Positions 1 to 9,644 of a stretch of 64,000 nt of DNA are shown here, one piece after another; the stretch's first letter is position 1; each line of letters opens with the position of its first letter. The position numbers were made by a program, and so were the translations under genes. Origin of the DNA: Certhia americana (Eukaryota; Chordata; Aves; Passeriformes; Certhiidae); the NCBI GenBank assembly GCA_018697195.1, contig CM031879.1, forward strand, positions 46,677,866 through 46,741,865, read 5' to 3'. The notes under the pieces were generated by a model. It was not told the DNA's origin, ran no database searches, and saw only the letters and a list, made by a program, of their open reading frames with translations.

Positions 1-1330
1 TGAACTAGCTCTTTGCATATAGAAGCAACAAATAACCTAATCCTACCAACTTAAAACTGTGACAAGTCAAAACCTTGCTTAGTGACATTAAATCTCACGA
101 CCTTACGTCACTGTAGTAAAGACTGGACTGCATTCTCGCCAATGAAGGTTTCATCAACACGTCTCGAGATATCTAACTACGGCAATGTCTCCATCACGTC
201 ATCCTCATGTTGTCGATCACTAACTCTTTAGTGTCTGATTTCCATCTAACTCACACTATCAAGATGCCATACATTAAGGCGTGAGCTCTGTGTAAGGCAG
301 CATCATCCAAATCTACAGCGACTATTCTGAAAAGGCACTCAAGATATTAAGGAAACTAGAACTATAGATTTACTATGTCCTGCACATATCGGCTATCTAC
401 GCTACATGGCTACGTCTGTAAAACAACAGAAATATTACACGTTCTTACAGGTGCGTCGACTTCAGTACACATAAAGTGTTCGCAGATCCGAACCTAGATC
501 TATGTACCATGATTTACATGCATGGTCTATTACTAGCTTGTCCACATTAGCAAAGCTCCTAGATTAATAAAACAGGATGATAACAACAGTGAATTTGACC
601 ACATTTAACTATGATTATGTCCGCATTCAAACTATAATACAGGGATATATGTGAATCTAAAATCACTCTCATAACATACATAGTGAGTCAACTAGGACAT
701 TGAGCACCTCATGAATGCAAACAGTCTAATCGTCACCTATTTGTGTGCCATTGTGTCCAGGATGCCTGCTATGCTCCTAGTACCGTATCATGATGGACAT
801 ATGCACTGTCTGATAAAAAGAATAAATCATAGTTAAGAGAGGTGATGGTTCGTGCCCATCCTGCAGTCCCTTCTTCACATATTTGCCCGCATTGGGAGGC
901 ATAAGAGATGTGCTGTCAAATTCGATGAATACAACACAACTAATGAACTCTGCACTTATGGTGATATCAAGAAAGAATTCTCCATATGCTATGCAAGGTC
1001 TCAGTTGATCAAGGCATTAGTAGAATGGCAGTAATATCAACGCATCTGTGTGTTGCGTTGGTAAAAGAACTTTTCTTCCTATTGAGACGACAACTATGGC
1101 GATGGTCTACTTGTAGCTCTAAGACCTGCGGCAAACGACATATGTAATTACTTCACTCCCACATTCTTCATCAGAAAGTACTTCATTACAATAGAATCTT
1201 CAGTTCAAGAATGATCTCGTAGACGGCAGAACATCTCTTATAGCCGTGTCGTCTTCCTCGGCACAAAACTAATATATCCTTTCATAAGCCTCTCACTAAC
1301 TCGTAACGCCGACTTCTTAGGCTTGTTCAA
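1..1330. other. Compositionally anomalous segment, no gene recognised
   Basis: This stretch is AT-rich, yet CpG is not depleted as it is in ordinary AT-rich vertebrate DNA: by hand I count roughly forty CpG, against about fifty expected by chance. Homopolymers longer than five bases are absent, while A and T runs are common elsewhere in the window. No repeat family, microsatellite, exon or long open frame is visible. The texture changes near 1330 to the CA/TG-rich, CpG-poor style of the rest. It could be poorly called sequence at a contig end, a contaminant or a foreign insertion. The neighbouring frameshift-ridden PHETA2 favours sequence error. Confidence 0.5.
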
Positions 1331-2318
1331 CTAGCAGGTAGCTGGGGCATAGCCACAACACTGAGAAGGGCGCCGCAAGGTGTGGCTCTGGACACCTCCT
1401 GGCAGCAGTCGCAATGAACTGACTGAGCCCTATATGGCATTAGCAGGGACTGTAGTCTGAGCGACAGCTTGAGAAATTTAGTCCCGTCTCCGGCAAAGAG
1501 GCTTTAGAATCCCTCCTTAGGAACAGGGAACCCTTAAGCCAGAGATTGTCTCATCTTGTTACCGCTTGACAGAGTCAATCAGGCAGGGAAGATCCTGGTG
1601 CCCTCTCTGTGGGCTTTTCAGGCCACGCTCCATTCTCCATTTCAGGCTTGCTGCTGGGCATGAGCAAAGAGAAGTTGGCAAGAACCATGATGTCCACATC
1701 CTGAAGGATTTATCTTAAAGAGTGGTTAGTGCAACTAAAGTAAAACACAATGCAAAAGCCCCATCTGCTGTCCAGCAACATCGCAGTGGCTCACGTCTGT
1801 ATTGATAGAGGCACAGGCTGGAGGCAGCTCTGCTGGCAGTGGCCTGTCAGGCACTCTGTGAGAGCCCATCCTTATCTGCGGCAAAAGAACAAAGGCAGAA
1901 GACTTTGTACAAGACACAACAGTATAACACTGACCACAAGCCAACTTCCACACTGAGAACAAAACACAAAAGAAAGTGGTGAATGAGAGGTAGGGGATGA
2001 ACACATGGATCAATCCACATGTCAGAACAGCAAAGTGGGCCAAGCCCCCGTTTTGGCTGAGGTTCCTTCATATGTGTGGCTTTGGGCAGCTCCTATTCCA
2101 GCGAGAGAGTTTAAATAAGTGGCTACCCTGGTGTTACACACTCTCCACTGGTATACACCCTCATGTAAATTTGATGTGATTTAGAGGAGATTTGAGTCCC
2201 TCCCCAAGTGAGGCTACACACACTGCCCACGATCAGCCAGTCATGAGGGCAGGGGGCAAGCAGCGTCCCTCACTTCACTCTTCCTGCATGCATACAGGTT
2301 GCTGGGGCATCAGCCTGG
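1331..2318. other. Intergenic, nothing recognised
   Basis: The base composition is normal for the window. Short open frames occur on both strands but none resembles a known protein. In mammals the gene beyond PHETA2 is SMDT1; I do not see its acidic C-terminus or membrane segment here. The part next to 2318 probably includes the PHETA2 3' UTR. Confidence 0.4.
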
Positions 2319-3166
2319 CTATGCCTTGCATCCTGCAGCCCCAGTCACGGGTGTCCCCTCTTCTCTGCTCGCCTGCCACTCCCGTCTCAGCACTGCGATC
2401 CTCCGGCCCGTACACCAATTTTTGTGCAGCTTGGGAGCAATCGTTTCTGGTGACACTGGGCTCTCCGCAGGCTGGGTGAAGGCCAGGTGCGTGGATCCTG
2501 TGGCACTGCCCAGCGGCCGAGCGCCGCGTGGAGGCAGGGGCGGGTGCTATTGTTTGCCACCCCCATCATTGGTCAGTGTAGCTGTCCCCACCGTCAACCA
2601 CAACCACCACTATTCCATGTGGAGTAGCCATTCTCCAGGGGGTGGCTCTCCTGGAGAGGCTGTAAGGCGTGGTTGGAGAAGATGCTCTTCGTGCCATAAG
2701 AGGGAGGAAGACCCCGTTGGAAAGACTTACGGCAAGCAGCCAAGCTCTTACAGGCCCCTCCAGCTGCTTCTTCTCTCCACTCAAACCTTACCACGAGCCG
2801 CATTAGTCGAAGCTGGCCCTTGAGATTGCCTTCAACCAGGCCTCATGGCAGCCGCCCAATCGGCCACCAGCACTTAACCCTGGCACAGCATCGCAAAGCG
2901 GATGGCAAAGGGCAAACTCCTCATGCGCTCGCACAGCTCCCAGTGCAGCCCTCCAGGACTACCAGCCCACGGGCTCCGACTTCCTCCCTCCCGCTCCTCG
3001 AAGTATAAGAGGAGGTTGCCCTTGAGGACAAACCAGCGGCGCTGGTAGGAGGTGCCATGTTGTGGGCATGGTGTGTGCCGCTCCCCCGCTTGCGCGAAAG
3101 CTGCATGGTCACAGCGAGTCGCAGGTGTCATAGTGGGTCCACGACTCCGCTCATTTCAGCTTCCAT
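2319..3166 (-). CDS. PHETA2: PHETA2 (sesquipedalian-2, FAM109B), frame broken by many small indels
   Basis: PHETA2 is a PH-domain adaptor of endosomes that binds the inositol phosphatase OCRL and helps recycling from endosomes to the trans-Golgi network. One uninterrupted exon matches the family but only by jumping between three frames. Near 3030-3075 is YQRRWFVLKGNLL (PH core); near 2945-2971, in another frame, is GLVVLEGCT; near 2880-2900 is FAIRF; at 2803 is MRLVV; near 2610-2690 is LENGYSTWNSGG; near 2345-2375 is LRREWQ, the C-terminal helix region. The start ATG at 3166 and the stop read as TAG at 2319-2321 give 848 bp, close to the 259-codon human gene. Codons between breaks look well preserved, which suits sequencing indels better than an old pseudogene. 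The paralogue PHETA1 is less likely, because the position next to NAGA fits PHETA2. Confidence 0.8.
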
Positions 3167-4480
3167 CGTGCCACCCTAGGATGTCAGAGGAAGAGAGGTG
3201 AAAGTTTGGTCTTGGTGTGAGGATGCATTCACTGGTCCCACCATACTAAGCCTGATGCGGCTCTCCCATGGAAAAGCAGCCCCACTCCAGCAGCCACTGA
3301 TACAGGACAGCGTCTAACCCAGCATGTACCCTACAAAGGGCAGTTTGTGGTTGCTTGCTGCTTGCAAGAGAAGGTCACTATACAGAGCCTCACCACCCAG
3401 ACACCTGCCTTCCCTGGGAACACCAACACCGCTGTTTCATTTCTTATTTTTCCACAAGTGACCTACTTTACGGGTTTTTAATGTGGCACCATCAAAGAAT
3501 TGCCTCTCTGCTCTCTGCCTGCGAGGCACGGCTTTTGTCTCATCTATTAGAGGCAGGATAAGAGAGTGTCCAGACCCAAGTCTCTGGAACTTGACACTTC
3601 TGCCCACCTTTCCCACTCCCTGTCTCCCTGCAATACCACCCACTCCCCACCAGCCCTCCCTGGCAGCAGAACTCCCTCCCAGCTCCAGCAGCTGACCACA
3701 GTGGGGTACAGGTTCCATACAGCTGTGCCGGTCCAGAGCAAACCCTTGGCTGTTCCCTTGGCCAGCTGCTCCCTATCCGAGGGGTCCGTGAAGCTTCATC
3801 GTGGATGAGCACCATCCTTGTGTGGGAGGAAAAGATGAAGAAGAAGGGTTTTGAAACCAAAACGACTTACAGATCTAAGAGCTGAGTCACTCGCCACCCC
3901 AGAAATTCAGTTTCCTCAGGTGCGGTAAACTGCACTGGAAACTGTGGATTGCAAACCTGGGGGACATGCACTCACTTTCAAAGCCTGACACCGATCTTCA
4001 GGCTCAGGCCAGTGCTCCTTTGGATGTTTTTCTGGCTCCTGGTTTGTTTTGGTTCATTAAAAGAACGAAAAAAATATTTGTAAAAGCTGTCACTTCTGCC
4101 CGCTGTGAGGTCCTGTGGCAGGGCGCTCAAGTCAAATCAGGCAACAAGAAGAAGAGCCTTGAAGACAGAGCCAGCAAAACCTTTGTGGATTGTTCAATTG
4201 CAAAAGGGCATTTCCAACCACTTAAAACTCCACAACATCAAAATCTGCAGACACACACCTACACCCCCACTCCCAGACAGATTTGTGTGCTAGAGCTCCC
4301 CCTTCTGACAACACCCAGAATTCTCCCCGGAGCCCCTCGCCTCCCATCAGGGCTTGTGATGCACACCTAGGACATGGGGGTCACCCGGAACCCCATTGAA
4401 AATGCCCAAGACGCAGATCATACACAAGGCACTACTGAGTTCCCTGGATGGTGCTCTGCCCTGAGGAGCTTCCCAGCCTG
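3167..4480. other. PHETA2 upstream region / intergenic, nothing recognised
   Basis: This should hold the PHETA2 5' UTR intron or exon if the gene is organised as in mammals, with a non-coding first exon, but no exon can be fixed by eye. No repeat family was recognised. Several open frames of about 60-130 codons are present and none resembles a known protein. Confidence 0.35.
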
Positions 4481-5400
4481 GCACACCACTCTGCGGACGC
4501 CGGGGCACCCAGGCCGGCCCATACCGAGGGGCTGGGGGGTCCCACGTGTCCGCGCTGGGCTCCGTGTCTTTGTTAGCGGCGCACGCCTGTCAATTGGGCT
4601 GCGTTTCTTTGTGGGTGTGTGTGTGTTTGTGGTAGTGTGTGTGTGTGTGCCCCTCCGTGTGTGTTCGCCTCGCCATGTTCGCGTGTGCCTGCGACTCCCC
4701 CGCAGCCCCGCGGGGCCGCTCCCGCCCCGCACCTGCCCTGCCCCGGCCTGCCCTGAACCCGGCGGGCCTTTGCCCAGCGCCCCCTCTGCCACGTGGCGGG
4801 ACCCCCCGCCCGGCCGGGCCCCCGCTCACCTGCCGCCGCTGCTGCTCGGCGGTGCGGGGCAGACCGGCCCTGCCGCGGCCGCCGGGGGAAGGCTCCTGCG
4901 GTGCCGGAGCCGTTCCCGCCGCCGGCAGTCACCGCCCCGCGCGGCCGGTGGAAAGGTGTGGTCGGCACTCCGCAGCCAAACCGGACCCGCGTCCTCCGCC
5001 CCCTTCGCTCCGCCCGACACCTCTGGGGGTCGCCACCTGGGGAGGCCCTAAAGCCCCGCTCCCAGAGTCGCTGTTGGGGTGCAGCAGGCACGGGGGTGGC
5101 GGTGACAGCCATGGGGTGCGGTACGGGCTGGGCGCAGAGCTGATGGGTACCAGCTGTGGGGTGCAGCAGCAGTGCGGTGCAGCACTGCCGGGGTGCAATA
5201 CTGACGGTGCAGCTGGGGGGAGCGATATTAATGGGGTAGCACGGCTGTAGGGTGCCATACCGGCGAGGCGCGGTGGCTGCCGGCGGGCGGGAGGCGTGGG
5301 CGGTCGGTCAATCAGGTGATGCGGATGGCATCATGTGAGCACAGCAGGGCCGGGCCGGGGCCGGGATAGTCGCTCTGTGCCCCGGTGGCAGCGATGGAGA
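4480..5400. promoter_or_regulatory. CpG island between PHETA2 and NAGA
   Basis: This stretch is strongly GC-rich with dense CpG, especially 4660-5060 and 5260-5400, and lies between the divergent PHETA2 (-) and NAGA (+) genes. It is the natural place for a shared or bidirectional promoter. It also contains an imperfect GT-rich run at about 4610-4670. The long open frames here, on both strands, come from GC richness and are not supported as genes. Confidence 0.7.
5331..5338 (+). promoter_or_regulatory. M-box/E-box TCATGTGA upstream of NAGA
   Basis: TCATGTGA lies 56 bp upstream of the NAGA start codon. It is the core of the M-box bound by MiT/TFE factors (MITF, TFEB, TFE3), which drive lysosomal genes through related CLEAR elements. 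NAGA is lysosomal, so the site makes sense, but an eight-base match is weak evidence alone. Confidence 0.35.
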
Positions 5401-8400
5401 CGGTGGTACTGAGCGGGCTGGCCCTGGCAGTGGCCCTGGCGCTGCCCTCCGTGGCCCTGGAGAACGGGCTGGCACGCACTCCCCCCATGGGCTGGATGTC
5501 CTGGGAGAGGTTCCGCTGCAACGTGGACTGCCAGGCGGATCCCCGCAACTGCATCAGGTCAGCGGATGGGGCTCGGTCGGGTCGAACTTCAGGCCCGGGA
5601 TGGCTCTGGCACCGTCTGCGTCCCTGGGACCCCGGGGTGGGTGTTGCATGGGAGGCGGGAGGCTCAGACGCCCCGGTGCTGGGCCGGAGAAGTCCCAGAG
5701 CTGAAGGATGCGGCCAAGGCCTTTCAGGCAGTCAGGGAAATGCTTCCCCCTCGATGAGGTCAATAAACACGGACAGGGTTTAAATGGGAGCACTGGAGAC
5801 CCTCCTATGCCCAGACCAACCCTCCAGAGCCCCCCAATTAACCCCCAGAGCCCCCCAGTTAACCCCCATATCCCTCTGCCTACCTCATCTGGTGAGGCAC
5901 AAGGGTTGCAGGGTCTCAGCCTGCCATGTCTCCTCAATCCATAGCGAACAGCTCTTCTTCGAGATGTCAGACCGTCTGGCAGAGGATGGCTGGAGGGAGC
6001 TGGGCTATGAGTACGTCAACATTGATGACTGCTGGTCTGCCAAGCAGCGGGATGAGGCCGGACAGCTGGTTCCCGACCCCAAGAGATTTCCCAGCGGAAT
6101 TAGGGCTCTGGCTGACTATGTGAGTGCCTGCTGGAAGCCACTGGGGGTCTCTGTCCCCATGCCAGTATGGTGGGTGAGCTGGAAAGGAATAGAGGACCTT
6201 GGTACCTGGGAGACATTTTGGATTCCTTCATTTGCTCCTTGCAGCTCTGCTCTCCTCACAGGTCCATGCCAGGGGCTTGAAGCTGGGTATTTATGCTGAC
6301 CTGGGTGTCTTCACCTGTGGGGGCTACCCAGGCACCATGTTGGAACATGTGACACAGGATGCCCAGACCTTTGCGGCGTGGGGTGTGGACATGCTGAAGC
6401 TGGATGGGTGCTACTCAACCGCAGAGGAGCAGGCCAAAGGTAAAAGTTCACCAGCTTCTGGCATTCCTCCCCCTGCTGCTTGGGTTGGGGCAGCTGGCCC
6501 TCTGCAGCAACACTCTGCCAGCCAGTTCTTCCCTTGTGCTTCCTATTGCAACTGTTGGGAAAAGAGGTGGGAGTTTGTGTGCCCTGGAGCTGGTGTAAGG
6601 AAGAAAACCAGGCTAGCCTGGTATTCCCCTTGCTGGGCAGGCTGGGACAAAGGCTGCTACTAAGACATGGGCTGCTGCTAGCTACCTCCTTCACTGGTTG
6701 ACATCTTCTCTCCCTAAGGATACCCAGAAATGGCGAGGGCCTTGAATGCCACAGGCCGCCCCATTGTCTACTCCTGCAGCTGGCCAGCATACCAGGGGGG
6801 TCTTCCCCCTAAGGTAAGGGTTTTCCCATCTGTTCGCATGTTTCCGTGTCCGCTATGCCCTGGAGGAGCTCTTGCTGGAGCATCAGGAGCAGGGTGCTAC
6901 ACCCCACTTTATTTTCCACCCCTGGACGGGGCTGCAGGTCCCCAGAAGGAATGTGGCCTTCCTGCTAGGCATCTGGGGACCCTTGGGGGTCCCAATATGA
7001 CTAGGTGATGGGAGTTTGTGGGAAGAAGACTCTGGGGTGTATCCTCTCTGCCTTATTCAGGTGATATGGGGTTGGTCCTGACAGTAGGTGAGACAATTCT
7101 ATGTGGTTTCAGTGCTTGAAATAGGATAATCTTCCTAGCATATGTTTCTTGAGAATTGGTTGCACTCACGTATTTCCTTTCAATTTCCTTTATTTTCTTG
7201 AATCAGTCCTGAGCTGCTCCCATTCTTGTAGCTGATGGGTTATCATATTTCCCCATGGTCTCTATGGTTGTTTTGCCAGGCATCCTATTGTACTGGGGTG
7301 TGCCCAAACGTAGTGGGATAGGACTCTGTCTCGCCTCCTTACCCTTCCCTCCTTGTCCTTCTCCAGATTCCTCTGCCTTTCACACACTTGCTGGACAGTG
7401 ACAGCTCTCAACAATTCAACAGTGCTGCCCCTGCCTCCCCCGCCTTGCAGAACAGTTCTTTTTTCTCTCCTGCCTGACACTGTTCTCCTTGTCAGGTGAA
7501 CTACACCATCCTGGCAGAGATCTGCAACCTGTGGCGTAACTATGATGACATCCAGGACTCCTGGGACAGTGTACTTTCCATCGTGGACTGGTTCTTCACA
7601 AACCAGGATGTGCTGCAGCCAGCAGCTGGCCCCGGTCACTGGAATGACCCAGACATGGTGCGGCTGGGTGGTGGGTGCTTTGATCCTGTCTGGGGATGAG
7701 GATCTCCAGGGATCCCCTTCTAGGGGTAGGGCAAAGGAAGAGCTCCAGGAGCAGAAGCCCTGTTGATGCAGAGGCAAAGCTGGTGTTGCCCTTGGCTAAG
7801 CAGTGGGAAAAACCTAAGGTTGCAATGAACCTTTCACCACTTTAGTTTACTTGTCAAGTTCTCCAGGTGTTCTGGTCCTTCCCTGCACAGCCTGAGGGCA
7901 AATAGTGGTGAAACAAAGGGTGTTAATGAGTGCATTTGAATGTATGCTGCTAGCAGGGATGGTGGCTGTGGGAGCAGTGGTGGACTACTTTAGGGGAAGC
8001 AAAAGTGTGAGGTTTCCCTTGTGTGTTTCCTCCCAGCAGGAAGCAGCATCATCACAGGTGACAAGCAGACAAGTTTCTAACCTTTCTCTGCTTCTTCCAT
8101 CTTTTCTCCCCTCCAGCTCATCATTGGAAACTTTGGCCTTAGCTATGAGCAGTCACGCTCCCAAATGGCTATGTGGACAGTGATGGCAGCTCCACTCCTC
8201 ATGTCCACAGATCTCCGCACCATCTCCCTCAGTGCCAAGGAGATCCTGCAGAACCGCCTGATGATCCAGATCAACCAGGACCCCCTGGGAATCCAGGGGC
8301 GCAGGATTGTCAAGGTTAGGGGGAAAGCAGCTGCATTTGGGAGAGCCGACAGAAGTAGCACAGAGCATCTAAATAAGGAGGGAGAGGGAAGCAATGCAGA

Positions 8401-9095
8401 GAAAGAGGAGCAGGAGAGCTATAGGAGTTGTGGGCCTGCTGGTGTAGCAGCCCCACAGGGCAAAGTCACAACACTGTTCATAGCAACTCTGCCTCACCCA
8501 CCTATCCCCACCCCTAGGAGAAATCCCACATCGAGGTGTTTCTGCGCCCACTGTCCCAGGCTGCCAGCGCCCTTGTGTTCTTCAGCCGGAGGACAGATAT
8601 GCCCTTCCGCTACACCACCAGCCTGGCCAAGCTCCACTTCCCTGAGGATGCTGTGTATGAGGTGAGCCCCACTGCATAGCAGGGTAGTCCCATGGCACAT
8701 GGATCCCCCTTTTCCCAGGTCTCTATGCATTTTGGGGGGTTGAGAGGAAGTACTCTCACTCCATGCCTCTGGGATGAAGGGGCAGCTGCCCACTGGGTCA
8801 CTCTTCTGTTGTCCACTGCTGTGCCCTGACCCACTATGCCGTGTCAGTGACCACAGCTGGACCCCAAAATGAAAGGTCTGGAATTACTGGTAGCTTCATT
8901 TCTCTCTTTCAGGTACAAGATGTGTACGTAGGGAAGGTCGTCGGGACCTTAAAGACAGCAGACAACTTCTCAGTCATTATTAACCCCTCAGGAGTGGTGA
9001 TGTGGTATCTCCGTCCCATGGCACTCCAGGCACATCCCTGGCATGTCGTCAGACAGCAAGCCCCTAGCAAGGGTTTCCACCCAGCCCTTCTGTGA
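5394..9095 (+). CDS. NAGA: NAGA, alpha-N-acetylgalactosaminidase (GH27), 8 coding exons
   Basis: This lysosomal enzyme removes terminal alpha-linked N-acetylgalactosamine from glycolipids and glycoproteins. Exons: 5394-5557, 5945-6119, 6262-6439, 6719-6813, 7496-7657, 8117-8314, 8518-8661, 8913-9095. Phases agree and give 432 residues. The start is the ATG at 5394 in a good context; a signal peptide of about 20 residues follows. The nucleophile is Asp161 in KLDGC and the acid/base Asp222 in RNYDD. Ser193 and Ala196 in CSWPAY are the residues that make NAGA rather than alpha-galactosidase A (which has Glu and Leu there). Sequons NAT, NYT and NFS remain, but the human NFT near residue 129 is VFT here. 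The tail after MWYL is 27 residues, about 16 longer than human. The donor of exon 5 (GTGCGG) is weak. The frame is intact. Confidence 0.96.
5826..5867. repeat. Two-copy 21-bp tandem repeat in NAGA intron 1
   Basis: The unit AGAGCCCCCCARTTAACCCCC occurs at 5826-5846 and 5847-5867 with a single A/G difference. Both copies lie in NAGA intron 1. It is a short, possibly variable minisatellite seed. Confidence 0.7.
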
Positions 9096-9618
9096 CAGAG
9101 CCCAGCGGATGGGGTGTGGACCAGTGCCAGGGTGAACCATGAGCCCCCGGGGCATGTGGCTCTTCAATGCACAAGTGCCTTTTGCTGGTGAGCCCAGCGA
9201 TGCTGGGCAGTGACCATCCCTGGTACCAGCTTGATGATGTCTGCTCCATCTGTGTAAATCAGGAGTTCTAGCTGCCCACTGCTTAAGGGTGTGCGGAGCA
9301 TAGTGCCTCGGTGATTGCAAAACCTTTTGAGATCCTCCTGTGGAAGATGCCATAAAAGCAGAGTGCAGCCACTGCTGAAGTTTGTCTGCTCTTACACCTG
9401 AGAACCTCATTGCTTTTTGAGATCAGTGCTACTGGCTGCTGCAGGGGCTGTTTGAACTACACCTGTAGAAAGGTTTTGGGTGCTTTACTATCTCCTAGGG
9501 TTGTGACATCCCTTTTTCCTTTTTCCCCCCAGTCTCACCCCCCAGGTGTGTGATGGCATTAACCTCAAGGATCAGACTTGGTCACCTTCTTTCTTTTGCT
9601 ATAATCAGCTTGGTTTAG

Positions 9619-9624
9619 AATAAA
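9619..9624 (+). terminator. NAGA polyadenylation signal AATAAA
   Basis: A canonical AATAAA lies about 520 bp downstream of the NAGA stop codon on the sense strand. It implies a 3' UTR of about 0.55 kb with cleavage near 9640. It is the first canonical hexamer I see after the stop. Confidence 0.6.
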
Positions 9625-9644
9625 GGGCTGTCAACAGGGCTGTA

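Noticed and set aside
852..1034. 60-codon open frame in the anomalous first segment
   Set aside because: It looks protein-like but lies in unreliable sequence, has no splice context and matches no family I know.
4373..5258. Several 100-225-codon open frames on both strands
   Set aside because: GC-rich CpG island with few stop codons; no homology.
5385..5393. Earlier in-frame GTG as the NAGA start
   Set aside because: GTG is not a normal eukaryotic start; the ATG at 5394 has a good context and precedes the signal peptide.
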